In this document: positions 45,130 through 53,481 of the stretch, piece by piece
Layout of the letters: every line of letters begins with the position of its first letter
How positions within the stretch are numbered: position 1 is the stretch's first letter
From: Finegoldia magna_J
GTDB taxonomy: Bacteria; Bacillota; Clostridia; Tissierellales; Peptoniphilaceae
NCBI RefSeq assembly: GCF_002243175.1
Contig: NZ_NDYF01000010.1
Coordinates: forward strand, 62,001-126,000
Direction of reading: 5' to 3'
Length of the DNA stretch: 64,000 nt
The notes under the pieces: model-generated
Told to the model about the DNA's origin: nothing
The model's input: only the letters and a program-made list of their open reading frames with translations
Database searches by the model: none
Program-made: the position numbers and the translations under genes

Positions 45130-46140
45130 TTATAATAATTTAATTCCCAATTTATCACATTCTTCTAGCATATTTTTAGGCCAAATCGATGATTGAACTT
45201 CTCCGATATGAGCTTTTTGTAAGAAGAACATACAAATTCTAGATTGACCAATACCTCCACCTATAGATTGAGGAAGTAAATCATTAAGTAGCATTTGATG
45301 ATATTCCAAGTTTTTTCTATCATTATTTTGTTTTTTGTCTAATTGATATATCAATCTATCTTTATCTACTCTAATTCCCATAGAGCTTAATTCAAGGCAA
45401 TTGTCTAAAACAGGATTATAAACTAAAATATCTCCATTTAAACTCCAGTCATCATAATCTGGAGATCTGTCGGAATGAGATTTTCCTGATTTTAATGCAT
45501 CACCAATTCCAATCAAAAACACTGATCCATATTTTTTTGTAATCAAATTTTCTCTTTCATCTGGAGTATTATCTGGATACATTTCTTCTAATTCATCAGT
45601 AGTTACAAAAGTAATTTCATCTCTAAGTATTTTTTCATAATCATCATAAGAATTAACCAACATTGTTTGTGTGTCCAAAAAACATTGATATATATTTCTT
45701 ACAGTATCCTTTAAAAATTCAACGTTTCTGTCTTCTTTTGAAATTACTTTTTCCCAATCCCATTGATCCACATACAATGAATGCGTGTTGTCACAAATTT
45801 CTGAAGGTCTGATGGCATTCATATCTGTATAAATTCCTTCACCTACTGGTATCTCATAATTTTTCAATGCAATTCTCTTCCATTTTGCAAGTGATTGGAC
45901 AATTTCCAACCTACTCATCGAACCATCTTCCAAGAATTCAAAACCTACAGGTTTTTCGATACCATTTAAGTTATCGTTAATTCCGGTATTAGCTCTAACA
46001 AATAACGGTGCGGAAACTCTAGTCAAATTTAAAGTTTCTGACAACCTATATTGAAAAAAATCTTTGATAATTTTAATTGCTTTTTGTGTTTCTAATAAAT
46101 CCAAAGAGGACTTGTATCCTTTCGGTACTTGTAATTCCAT
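45130..46140 (-). CDS. asnA: Aspartate-ammonia ligase (asparagine synthetase A)
   Basis: Makes asparagine from aspartate, ammonia and ATP through an aspartyl-AMP intermediate; related to class II synthetase cores. The 336 residues show VSAPLFVRANTGINDNLNG (about 42-60), LYVDQWDWEKVI (near 122), SDRSPDYDDWSLNGDI (about 222-237) and the C-terminal GGGIGQSRICMFFL motif 3-like segment. The Shine-Dalgarno is AAGGAG. It is monocistronic, with its own promoter and terminator. Confidence 0.96.
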   Translation of the reverse strand: MELQVPKGYKSSLDLLETQKAIKIIKDFFQYRLSETLNLTRVSAPLFVRANTGINDNLNGIEKPVGFEFLEDGSMSRLEIVQSLAKWKRIALKNYEIPVGEGIYTDMNAIRPSEICDNTHSLYVDQWDWEKVISKEDRNVEFLKDTVRNIYQCFLDTQTMLVNSYDDYEKILRDEITFVTTDELEEMYPDNTPDERENLITKKYGSVFLIGIGDALKSGKSHSDRSPDYDDWSLNGDILVYNPVLDNCLELSSMGIRVDKDRLIYQLDKKQNNDRKNLEYHQMLLNDLLPQSIGGGIGQSRICMFFLQKAHIGEVQSSIWPKNMLEECDKLGIKLL

Positions 46141-46177
46141 AAAATTCTCCTTTATTCAAAATTAACCATATTTTATT

Positions 46178-46205
46178 ATTATATCAAACATACGAAATAT
46201 GTAAA
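46178..46205 (-). promoter_or_regulatory. Promoter of asnA
   Basis: TTTACA (46200-46205), 16 bases, TATAAT (46178-46183), just after the spoVG terminator. Confidence 0.72.
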
Positions 46206-46234
46206 ATATTTTTTAATCTCCTTTTACCGCACTA

Positions 46235-46262
46235 AAAAAAGCACCTTGATAGATGCTTTTTG
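46235..46262 (-). terminator. Terminator of spoVG
   Basis: AAGCATC and GGTGCTT arms (one G-U pair) with a 6-base loop, followed by TTTTTTT on the minus strand, immediately after the spoVG stop. Confidence 0.85.
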
Positions 46263-46264
46263 TA

Positions 46265-46585
46265 CTATTCATTTTCTGCAGTTTCTATATTTTCTTCAGT
46301 CACTGGCTCAGTTTCATCAGAAGATTGCTTTTCAAATTCTTCGTTGTATTTATTGATAACTGCTACTTCAATTTTTTCTCTCGCTGGAGAACTAATTGGA
46401 TGAGCTATGTCACGATATTTATCATTACCGATTTTTCTACTAGGCATAGCCAAGAATAAACCATCTTCGCCTTCAATAACTTTGATGTCATGAATTACTA
46501 TTTCATCATCAAAAGTAACAGAAGCGATAGCTTTTAATCTGTTATCAATATTTAATATTTTAACTCTAACATCTGTAATTTGCAT
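46265..46585 (-). CDS. spoVG: SpoVG RNA/DNA-binding regulator
   Basis: A small site-specific nucleic-acid-binding regulator (septation and sporulation in Bacillus, virulence and metabolism elsewhere). The first 84 residues are the conserved core (MQITDVRVKILN, AIASVTFDDEIVIHDIKVIEG, FLAMPSRK, DIAHPISSPAREKIE in order). The last 22 residues are an acidic tail of Glu/Thr/Ser. It has its own strong promoter and terminator. No sporulation gene is in the window, so this is probably a general regulator. GGTGGTGAGG precedes the ATG. Confidence 0.96.
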   Translation of the reverse strand: MQITDVRVKILNIDNRLKAIASVTFDDEIVIHDIKVIEGEDGLFLAMPSRKIGNDKYRDIAHPISSPAREKIEVAVINKYNEEFEKQSSDETEPVTEENIETAENE

Positions 46586-46615
46586 AACCTCACCACCTTG
46601 TGTTTTATATATATA

Positions 46616-46644
46616 ATTATACCTCTAAAAAAGTCTTTTGTAAA
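46616..46644 (-). promoter_or_regulatory. Promoter of spoVG
   Basis: TTTACA (46639-46644), 17 bases, TATAAT (46616-46621). In Bacillus spoVG depends on sigma-H; here the boxes look like sigma-A. Confidence 0.8.
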
Positions 46645-46712
46645 TAAATGTAAATATTAAACAAAATATTTATTAATAATATATTTTTATGAGATTAAGA
46701 TATCATTAAACA

Positions 46713-47711
46713 TTAAGCTTTGTCTAGTTTTAAATATATATTTTTCAGTTTTTCTCCGATTCTCTGAACACTTCGTTCTTTAACATATCTATACGCTTCT
46801 TCAACAGTAGAATATTTGCCATTTATTATATTAATAATTTTATTTTTAAACTCATCATTGGTTTTTGCTTTGATAACTTCTTTACCATCAGTAAACATAT
46901 CTTCGTAAATCTTAATGTCTCTTACCAAAACTTTTATTTTAGAAGCAAAAGCCTCTAACAGTACAATTCCTTCAGTCTCTTCTCTGGTCATAAATAGAAA
47001 CAAATCACTTCCGTGATAGCAATCTACCAGTTCTTTTTGATCGACATATCCTGCCATTATTACATTATCTGGTTTATTTTTTATGGATTTTTTTATGTGA
47101 GAAGTCAATAGTTTTGGATTAGTGTGCCCAAACCAGATAAATTTGTATTGTGGAAGCTTTCGAGCAACTTCTATAAAATCATCTAGTCCTTTTCTCTTCA
47201 TCAAATGACCCACTGAAATTATAACTTTATCATCATCTTTCAAATTATATTTCGCTCTGAATCTTTTTCTGCTATTTTTATCACCCTTAAATTTATCAAG
47301 ATCTATTCCATTCGATAGGCTGTAAATTTTCTTATTAATCCCATATCCTTCGAGTATGTTTTTCGAATAATCTGATGGAGTTATAATTATATCTCCTAGG
47401 TTATAGCAACTAATAATCCATTTTTTAAAAAGTCCACTTAATAAATTTGCTCCACGAAAAGAATTTCTAAAATCCTCCATAGTGGAATGTCCATAATAAA
47501 TAACTTTCTTGCCTTGCTTTTTTGCTTTTCGACCGAAACTTTTTGATTTTGGCATTATAGTATTTATATGAACAATATCATAATCATCATTTTCGTCTGT
47601 TGTGTAGGCAATATTATTTAGTTTCAAAGCTTTTTCCTGGTGTTCAATTGCTTGACCAACACCGCTTTGCTTTACTAAATCATAATCACCTTTATATATC
47701 AAAATTTTCAT
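46713..47711 (-). CDS. GT4-family glycosyltransferase (second glycolipid step?)
   Basis: A GT-B fold retaining glycosyltransferase of 332 residues. Family 4 marks are SNGIDLDKFKGD (near 133), IISVGHLMKRKGLDDFIEVA (about 165-184) and the EX7E motif in REETEGIVLLEAFASK (about 244-258). The paired arrangement with another GT4 gene in one operon resembles the diglucosyl/galactosylglucosyl-diacylglycerol synthases of streptococci (CpoA type), so a membrane glycolipid role is inferred. No obvious terminator follows; spoVG's promoter lies next. Confidence 0.82.
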   Translation of the reverse strand: MKILIYKGDYDLVKQSGVGQAIEHQEKALKLNNIAYTTDENDDYDIVHINTIMPKSKSFGRKAKKQGKKVIYYGHSTMEDFRNSFRGANLLSGLFKKWIISCYNLGDIIITPSDYSKNILEGYGINKKIYSLSNGIDLDKFKGDKNSRKRFRAKYNLKDDDKVIISVGHLMKRKGLDDFIEVARKLPQYKFIWFGHTNPKLLTSHIKKSIKNKPDNVIMAGYVDQKELVDCYHGSDLFLFMTREETEGIVLLEAFASKIKVLVRDIKIYEDMFTDGKEVIKAKTNDEFKNKIINIINGKYSTVEEAYRYVKERSVQRIGEKLKNIYLKLDKA

Positions 47712-47717
47712 CTATTA

Positions 47718-48341
47718 CTAAATCCTTAATATCAGTTTCTTAAATAATACTTCCAATCCCAACGAATATAGCGCTATCGACATAGGCTTTCCTAATATAA
47801 TTATCCAGAAATATTTTTTGAATTTCATTTTTGTTGTTCCCGCAATGTAGCATAACATATCGTCCGGTGCAATCGGGAAAAATATCAAAGCTGCAAATAC
47901 ATTGTCAAACCTATTCTTTTTGGTAAGAATTTTGATGTATTTGTTATATGCCTTTTCTCCAAAAATCGCAACTATCAATGGAGTACCGTATTTTCTTCCA
48001 ATAAAAAACACAATTATTGAACCTATACAAATACTTACATAGTTGTATACAAATCCCATCCAAGATCCAAATAAAATTACTCCACCGAGGCAAGTAATTC
48101 CACCGGGGATTATCGGGATAATTACTTGCATAATCTGAAATAAAATGAATATCAGAGCAGCTGATTTGCCAAACTGATTCATGAAATCCTGAAACTTATC
48201 AATATCTTTAAGTATTCCTGTTTCCCATGCGTAAATCATAATGCAAATACTTACTAATATTCCTATTGCATTTAGCACATGGATACTAATCTGAAATTTT
48301 CTATTATCAGCCTCTAGTATCTTATTGAACAGATTTTGCAT
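47718..48341 (-). CDS. TVP38/TMEM64 (VTT/DedA-like) membrane protein
   Basis: A polytopic protein of the VTT/SNARE-associated family, some of whose members are lipid scramblases or flippases. The 207 residues have about five hydrophobic helices, and the family core is visible as IPGGITCLGGVILFGSWMG (about 80-98), FFIGRKYGTPL and FFPIAPDDMLCYIAGTTKMKF (about 155-175). A longer frame begins at a TTG; the ATG at 48341 is preferred with moderate certainty. Sitting between two glycosyltransferase genes, it may move the lipid product or its acceptor across the membrane. Confidence 0.85.
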   Translation of the reverse strand: MQNLFNKILEADNRKFQISIHVLNAIGILVSICIMIYAWETGILKDIDKFQDFMNQFGKSAALIFILFQIMQVIIPIIPGGITCLGGVILFGSWMGFVYNYVSICIGSIIVFFIGRKYGTPLIVAIFGEKAYNKYIKILTKKNRFDNVFAALIFFPIAPDDMLCYIAGTTKMKFKKYFWIIILGKPMSIALYSLGLEVLFKKLILRI

Positions 48342-49476
48342 GATTTTCAATTACCTTTGTATATATATGTTCAATTTTTTTTGCAAATGAATCTTCTGTA
48401 TAATTTTCGTCTACTAATTGTTTGCAATTTTTACCCATTTCATCTCTAAGTTTTTCATTGTCCAAAATTTGATTTATATATTCGATAAATTCTTCTTCAG
48501 TATCGTAACCAAATCCTGTTTTACCATCAATCAACACCCCATCTAAGCAATCATCACGTCTACAAATAATTGGTGTTGAACATGCCATTGATTCAATAAA
48601 TGTCAGTCCTTGAGTTTCAGATGTCGAAGCTGATACGAATACATCTGCTTGTGAGTAGAAGTTTCCTACTTTTGAAGAATCAATCATTCCTGTAAATATC
48701 AATCTATCTCTTATTTTTGAGTTTGAGCAAATATCTTTTAATTCTGAAAGAAATGGTCCTGCACCTGCAATAATGAACACAATATCATCCCTATCTATGT
48801 TTTCAAGATACTGAAGAATTTCAGTGATATTTTTTTCCTTACCAATTCTTCCAAGAAATAATACTATATGCTTATCTTCAGGAATTTTATAGCCACTTCG
48901 TATATCAAAATCGTCACATTCAGATAACTTTTGAACATTAATTCCAGTTGGTGCTACATATATATCTTCCTGTATATTGTAATCTTTTAGCAAATTATAT
49001 ATTTTATTAGTTGGAACTACTACACCGTCAGTCATTTTTATAATTTGTTTTGAAAATTGCTTTGCAAGTTCCTTACCAATCTTTTTATTCAAAGAAAAAT
49101 AATGCGTGTAATCTTCATAAACAGTGTGGTACGTATGCAACAGAGGAATATCCAAATCCTTTGCAATTTTTTTTGCTTGGATAAACATAGTGAATTCTGT
49201 TTGTGAATGAACTATATCTGGCTTCCAATCCATTATATCTTCATAAAATCTATTATAAAATAACTTATTCATTCTCGCGTCTGGGTAGAATTTCCCAGCT
49301 CCTAAAGAACCCATATAATAAATGTCGTCTTCTTGTTTTGAATTAAAACTATCTGAAAAAGTTAAAATCCTAACATCATGTCCCAATCTATCTAAAGCTT
49401 TTTTTAAAGATTCAATCGATGTTACAACTCCATTTATTGTCGGTCTGTATGTATCTGTAGTTATTAATATTTTCAT
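48322..49476 (-). CDS. GT4-family glycosyltransferase, diacylglycerol glucosyltransferase-like
   Basis: A 384-residue GT-B glycosyltransferase. Visible are the N-terminal acceptor domain ITTDTYRPTINGVVTSIESL, PDIVHSQTEFTM (about 90-102), TGINVQKLSE, LFLGRIGKEKNITEIL and the donor-binding EX7E in TSETQGLTFIESMA (about 287-300). The opening is characteristic of 1,2-diacylglycerol 3-glucosyltransferases, the first step of glycolipid synthesis. It begins the operon from an extended -10 promoter and overlaps the VTT gene. Confidence 0.87.
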   Translation of the reverse strand: MKILITTDTYRPTINGVVTSIESLKKALDRLGHDVRILTFSDSFNSKQEDDIYYMGSLGAGKFYPDARMNKLFYNRFYEDIMDWKPDIVHSQTEFTMFIQAKKIAKDLDIPLLHTYHTVYEDYTHYFSLNKKIGKELAKQFSKQIIKMTDGVVVPTNKIYNLLKDYNIQEDIYVAPTGINVQKLSECDDFDIRSGYKIPEDKHIVLFLGRIGKEKNITEILQYLENIDRDDIVFIIAGAGPFLSELKDICSNSKIRDRLIFTGMIDSSKVGNFYSQADVFVSASTSETQGLTFIESMACSTPIICRRDDCLDGVLIDGKTGFGYDTEEEFIEYINQILDNEKLRDEMGKNCKQLVDENYTEDSFAKKIEHIYTKVIENHAKSVQ

Positions 49477-49495
49477 AAAACACCTTCCACATAAA

Positions 49496-49504
49496 ATTAT
49501 AGCA
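49496..49504 (-). promoter_or_regulatory. Extended -10 promoter of the glycosyltransferase operon
   Basis: TATAAT (49496-49501) preceded by TGC, an extended -10 (TGn). No good -35 is present at 16-18 bases, fitting an extended -10 promoter. Confidence 0.6.
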
Positions 49505-49551
49505 TAAATGAAAGGTGTGTATTTGTTACAATATTATTACATTATATGCAA

Positions 49552-49580
49552 ATAAAAAAAGGAATTAATTACTAATTCCT
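49552..49580 (-). terminator. Terminator of the hemerythrin gene
   Basis: Perfect 8-base-pair stem AGGAATTA/TAATTCCT (49560-49580) with a 5-base loop, followed by TTTTTTATTT on the minus strand. Confidence 0.88.
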
Positions 49581-49588
49581 CTCTTACA

Positions 49589-50134
49589 TTACATATTAAA
49601 TAATTTTTCAATTTTCTCCATCAAAATATTGTGAACTTCTTTATTTTCTTCTAAAAATTTTATAGTTTCATCTTCAACTTCTTTTAATCTCTCATCCGAT
49701 AAATTCTTTTTTCCATATGGATACACCACTGTATTTTCTTTTTCAATGTGTTTTTGTAAATGTCTTCTGTATCCCATTAGATTTCCGATTACTTCAACAA
49801 AATTATCATCTGATCTGTCTTTTTCATATTCTTTTATACTTTGACCCAAATCAAAAATAATTCCTCTTGCTATTTCGTGTTCAACTAACATACCATTTAA
49901 AACCATAACTTCACCAATTCTACCCAAATCTTCTTGCATCTTCTTAAACAAAATCTCTTCTTCTTTTCTGTGGTGAAATTTATCTGCGTATTCTTTCAAA
50001 ATATAGATCAATAATTCTACAAATTCAACATTTATATTTTTGTTATTGATAAATTCAATTGACTTTTCTTTCATTAAATCTATTATTTTACTTATATTTT
50101 CATGTTCTTTTTCTAAAACTAAAATACTATCCAT
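49589..50134 (-). CDS. Hemerythrin-domain protein
   Basis: A four-helix hemerythrin-like protein of 181 residues that probably binds a diiron centre. Candidate ligands are H11 (LEKEHENI), H54-H55 with E58-E60 (FHHRKEEEILF), a histidine in VEHE (near 84) and the HLQKHIEKEN pair (near 122-130), the spacing expected of the cation-binding family. It has no membrane segment. The frame extends 8 codons upstream, but the ATG at 50134 follows AGGAG well. Relatives sense or scavenge oxygen or NO, or repair iron-sulphur centres. Monocistronic; a perfect palindrome overlaps its promoter region. Confidence 0.88.
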   Translation of the reverse strand: MDSILVLEKEHENISKIIDLMKEKSIEFINNKNINVEFVELLIYILKEYADKFHHRKEEEILFKKMQEDLGRIGEVMVLNGMLVEHEIARGIIFDLGQSIKEYEKDRSDDNFVEVIGNLMGYRRHLQKHIEKENTVVYPYGKKNLSDERLKEVEDETIKFLEENKEVHNILMEKIEKLFNM

Positions 50135-50183
50135 ATTATCACTCCTTTTATAAAACAATTATAATATAAAAACGCAAAAAAAT

Positions 50184-50201
50184 TTGTAACATTAGTTACA
50201 A
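50184..50201. promoter_or_regulatory. 18-base palindromic operator candidate before the hemerythrin gene
   Basis: TTGTAAC-N4-GTTACAA is a perfect 7+7 inverted repeat centred about 20 bases upstream of the likely -10 (TATAAT near 50156-50161), i.e. over the -35 region. The GTAAC-N4-GTTAC core resembles CRP/FNR-family (HcpR-like) boxes and less closely a Rex box. Confidence 0.6.
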
Positions 50202-50202
50202 T

Positions 50203-50226
50203 AAAAAACGGCGTTATAAAACGCCG
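50203..50226 (-). terminator. Terminator of rex
   Basis: Perfect 7-base-pair GC-rich stem CGGCGTT/AACGCCG with a 4-base loop followed by TTTTTT on the minus strand, right after the rex stop. Confidence 0.93.
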
Positions 50227-50233
50227 GATATAA

Positions 50234-50881
50234 TTAATTTTTAGTTCCTGGATAATCTGCCAAATTATTCATGTAATATGTTAATGTGTACAAACTTTCA
50301 TCAAGATGTACATTTTCTAATACAACATTCTTTGGTAATTTCAAATCCAATGAAGCAAAATTCCAAATACCTTTTATGCCACCATCAACTAGCTTATCAC
50401 AAACATCTTGAGCTACATCTGTTGGTAGGGCAATAACAGCTATTTCTGGTTTCTTTTCTTTTAGATACTCTTCAATTTTATCGATATCTTTGATTTCATA
50501 ATCTGAAATTTTTGTACCTACTTTTTTACCATGGTCAAATACATCAACAATATTAAAACCTGAAGATTTAAATCCTTTATAATTCATAATGGCTTTTCCA
50601 ATATTTCCACAACCTAAAATGATTGCCTTATAAGATTTGTTTATTCCCATAATTTTTTCAATTTCTGATTTCAATTCTTCGACATTGTATCCGTATCCTT
50701 GTTGACCAAAACCACCGAAATGATTTAAATCTTGTCTAATTTGAGAAGCAGTTAAACCTGTAATGCTGCTCAATTCTTGACTTGATACTCTTATTATTCC
50801 CTTTTGCTCGATCATTCCTAAATATCTGTAATATTTTGGAAGTCTCTTAACAACAGCTAATGATACTCTTGCCCTTGCCAT
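50234..50881 (-). CDS. rex: Redox-sensing transcriptional repressor Rex
   Basis: A NADH/NAD+ sensor that represses fermentation and electron-transfer genes when NADH is low. The 215 residues begin with a winged helix (about 1-75, with SSQELSSITGLTASQIRQDL and FGGFGQQGYGY in parts) and continue with a Rossmann domain carrying GCGNIGKA (90-97) and a C-terminal swapped helix. It has its own promoter and terminator. Its regulon cannot be seen, but the neighbouring hemerythrin and cstA genes are redox- or starvation-related. Confidence 0.96.
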   Translation of the reverse strand: MARARVSLAVVKRLPKYYRYLGMIEQKGIIRVSSQELSSITGLTASQIRQDLNHFGGFGQQGYGYNVEELKSEIEKIMGINKSYKAIILGCGNIGKAIMNYKGFKSSGFNIVDVFDHGKKVGTKISDYEIKDIDKIEEYLKEKKPEIAVIALPTDVAQDVCDKLVDGGIKGIWNFASLDLKLPKNVVLENVHLDESLYTLTYYMNNLADYPGTKN

Positions 50882-50911
50882 ATTATCACTCCATTCATTG
50901 TTATTAATATA

Positions 50912-50940
50912 ATTATATCAAAAAAATATTTTAATTTCAA
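50912..50940 (-). promoter_or_regulatory. Promoter of rex
   Basis: TTGAAA (50935-50940), 17 bases, TATAAT (50912-50917). Confidence 0.82.
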
Positions 50941-50965
50941 TAATTCCGCAATTAATTTGAATAGC

Positions 50966-50999
50966 AAAAAATCAAGCAGACTTAGCTGCTTGATTTTTT
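50966..50999. terminator. Terminator of cstA
   Basis: A perfect 14-base-pair stem (AAAAAATCAAGCAG and complement) with a 6-base loop; the A/T ends act as U-tracts, so it could work on either strand. It follows the cstA stop. Confidence 0.92.
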
Positions 51000-51002
51000 T
51001 AA

Positions 51003-52469
51003 TTATCCCATTAATTCAGATTTAGTTTGCCCAATTTTACCTTTTTTAATAACAAATACTGTAAATAAAACTACGAATATGAAACCTACAATATAACTTG
51101 CTAAGTATCCATCCATTCCTAATCTTTTATCAAGTGAAAATCCTAAATCGGCATGTGCAATATAACTTGAAACTATAAATGCATAAAACATTCCTGGTAT
51201 CATTGTTATAAAGTAATTTTTCTTATTGATATATAAATATACTGTAATCAACATTAAAGCAAATACAGCTACCAATTGATTAGTAAAACCGAAGTATCTC
51301 CATAATAAGTTAAATCCATTTCCATTTGTCTTGGCAAAATAAAGAATCGCGATAGCAAAAACATAAATTAGTAAGCTTAACAAAATTCTATTTTTAACAG
51401 ATTTTTGACTTATATTGAATTGTTCACCTATCATTAAACGAAGCGATCTAAATGCAGTATCTCCACTTGTAATTGGTAATACAATTACTCCAATAATAGC
51501 GAACAAGCCACCAATTTTGCCCATAAAAGTTTTAGAAATTATACCAACCATCAAAGTAGCATTAGTATCCAATGCTGTACCTCTATTGAAAAGCACCATA
51601 GCACCAGATGCCCAACACATAGCAATAAGTCCTTCTGCAATCATCATATTGTAGAATGTTGATCTTCCTTCATGCTCATTTTTTACAGTTCTAGAAATAA
51701 GTGTAATTTGTGATCCATGAAATCCTGAAAGAATTCCACAAGCAACCGTGATGAAAAATACAGGAATAAAGCTTTGGCCCAAAGGATGCTTACTTAATAA
51801 AACCCCTTCAGTAATATTGTGTAAATTAGCCCCCCCATCTAAGAAAACTCCACCTAATACACCAATAGCACTGACTATTAAAATAGCACCAAAAACAGGA
51901 TAAACTCTTCCTATTATCTTATCAATCGGAAAAAGTGTAGCCAATAGATAATAAATTAAAATAATTCCATATACAATCCAAATTATTCCGCCGTTGACAT
52001 CCATATGTAAAATGTCATTAACAATTAAATCTCCCGGCGTATAAATAAATACTACACCAACTAAAAGCATTAATATCCAAATAATAATATTATAAACTTT
52101 ATTAGTAGTTTTCCCCATATACTTTTTTATCATTTTTGGAACTTGAGCCCCTTCATTTCTCATAGACATCATTCCTATGAAATAATCATGAGTTGCCCCA
52201 GCTAAAACACATCCAATTGGAATAGTTAGAAATGCTATAGGCCCAAATAAAATACCTTGAATAGGTCCTAAAATTGGGCCAGTTCCCGCGATATTTAGAA
52301 GTTCAATGAGTTGATTCTTCCATTTTTTCATTTCGACAAAGTCTACACCATCAGCCAGTGATGTTGCAGGTGTTATTCTATCGTCTGGTTGGAATACTTT
52401 TTCGCAGTATTTTCCATAAAAATAACCGCCGACAAATAAAATTAATATACCGATTATAAATAAAATCAT
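51003..52469 (-). CDS. cstA: CstA-family carbon starvation transporter (short form)
   Basis: A polytopic transporter of the CstA family, characterised members of which take up pyruvate or peptides. The 488 residues have about 13 hydrophobic helices. The N-terminal CstA signature is present as RITPATSLADGVDFVEMKKW (about 32-51) and GTGPILGPIQGILFGP (about 62-77). Also visible are SGFHGSQITLISRT and TSGDTAFRSLRLMIGE. It is shorter than the roughly 700-residue E. coli CstA, ending after the core as in many Firmicutes. AGGGGG precedes the ATG. Monocistronic. Confidence 0.92.
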   Translation of the reverse strand: MILFIIGILILFVGGYFYGKYCEKVFQPDDRITPATSLADGVDFVEMKKWKNQLIELLNIAGTGPILGPIQGILFGPIAFLTIPIGCVLAGATHDYFIGMMSMRNEGAQVPKMIKKYMGKTTNKVYNIIIWILMLLVGVVFIYTPGDLIVNDILHMDVNGGIIWIVYGIILIYYLLATLFPIDKIIGRVYPVFGAILIVSAIGVLGGVFLDGGANLHNITEGVLLSKHPLGQSFIPVFFITVACGILSGFHGSQITLISRTVKNEHEGRSTFYNMMIAEGLIAMCWASGAMVLFNRGTALDTNATLMVGIISKTFMGKIGGLFAIIGVIVLPITSGDTAFRSLRLMIGEQFNISQKSVKNRILLSLLIYVFAIAILYFAKTNGNGFNLLWRYFGFTNQLVAVFALMLITVYLYINKKNYFITMIPGMFYAFIVSSYIAHADLGFSLDKRLGMDGYLASYIVGFIFVVLFTVFVIKKGKIGQTKSELMG

Positions 52470-52503
52470 ATTTCCCCCTAAATCAAAAATTTACTATGAT
52501 ATT

Positions 52504-52532
52504 ATAATAATATAAAGTCTATTAAAATTCAA
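52504..52532 (-). promoter_or_regulatory. Probable promoter of cstA
   Basis: TTGAAT (52527-52532), 17 bases, TATTAT (52504-52509), with an overlapping TATAAT alternative. The 85 bases further upstream, to the folBK terminator, hold a bulged ATCACTT/AAGGTGAT repeat but nothing I can name. Confidence 0.6.
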
Positions 52533-52622
52533 AGAAAAATTTTAATTGTAACTTACTCATCACCTTTTTATCTTATTATTTAAGTGATAATTTCAAGTTT
52601 TCATTTATTGTATTTTTAAATA

Positions 52623-52652
52623 AAAAACAACGACTTAAAAATCGTTGTTTTT
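52623..52652 (-). terminator. Terminator of the folate operon
   Basis: Perfect 11-base-pair stem AAAAACAACGA/TCGTTGTTTTT with an 8-base loop, continuing into TTATTT on the minus strand. Confidence 0.9.
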
Positions 52653-52662
52653 AAAAAATTTT

Positions 52663-53481
52663 CTATTTGTTTTCTAATTCATTTAGCAATTGTTCGAGTG
52701 TTTTATTTAAGACAGGATGCACAAAAAATTGTGCAAAATCATTTAATGGTTGCAATACGAACTTTCTATCTTGAACATAAGGATGAGGAACTTTCAAATC
52801 ATCAGTATATATTATTTCGTTATCACAAAATAAGATGTCAATATCTATAGTTCTAGGTCCCCATTTTTCGTGTCTTTCTCTACCAAGATCTAACTCAATT
52901 TGTTGAGTTATTTTCAGCAAATCTTCAGGCTCTTCGTATGATTCTATTTCAACGGCACAATTGAGAAAATCTTCCTGATCAGTTTTCCCCCAAGCTTTTG
53001 TAGTGTACATTTCAGACACGTTTTTTAATTCAATACTATTTGTGTTTTTCAATCTATCAATAGCAGAATTAACATATTCTTGTTTATCTCCAATGTTGGA
53101 TCCTATTCCCAAAAAATATCTTCTTTTTTTTCTGTTAATTGTTACTTTAACGGTATCAAGTGGCAGATTAATTGGAGCCCATGGTTTTTTAATTTCTACA
53201 TTAAGCTCTTGTACAATTTTGTATTTTTCAAATATGAACTCAACTAATTTATAAGCTACTGTTTCTATTAAGTCTATTGACTCTGAACGAAAATAATCAT
53301 ATACTTCTTTGCTCAAAACTCCATAGTGAATTGAATCTTCTAAATTGTTAGAGGTTGCACCTTTTTTCATATTGTATCCCATCTTCAAAGTAACCAAAAA
53401 TTTTTGTCCCAATTCTTTTTCAGATTGAAATACTCCATGGTTAGCGTATATTTCTAAATCTTTTACTAAAAGGTAGTCCAT
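52663..53481 (-). CDS. folBK: Fused dihydroneopterin aldolase / HPPK (FolB-FolK)
   Basis: A bifunctional folate enzyme of 272 residues. FolB (about 1-118; DYLLVKDLEIYANHGVFQSEK in part, KPWAPINLP near 100) cleaves dihydroneopterin to 6-hydroxymethyl-dihydropterin. FolK (about 120-272; FLGIGSNIGDKQEYVN, then WGPRTIDIDILF near 207-218) adds pyrophosphate from ATP. The product feeds FolP, encoded directly upstream with a TAATG overlap. The fusion keeps consecutive steps in one chain. Last gene of the THF-riboswitch operon. Confidence 0.95.
   Translation of the reverse strand: MDYLLVKDLEIYANHGVFQSEKELGQKFLVTLKMGYNMKKGATSNNLEDSIHYGVLSKEVYDYFRSESIDLIETVAYKLVEFIFEKYKIVQELNVEIKKPWAPINLPLDTVKVTINRKKRRYFLGIGSNIGDKQEYVNSAIDRLKNTNSIELKNVSEMYTTKAWGKTDQEDFLNCAVEIESYEEPEDLLKITQQIELDLGRERHEKWGPRTIDIDILFCDNEIIYTDDLKVPHPYVQDRKFVLQPLNDFAQFFVHPVLNKTLEQLLNELENK

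Noticed and set aside
49518..49545. Second GTTAC/GTAAC site near the glycosyltransferase promoter
   Set aside because: Only one arm (TTGTTAC) is intact; the other reads ATTAC at the wrong orientation, so it is not a palindrome.
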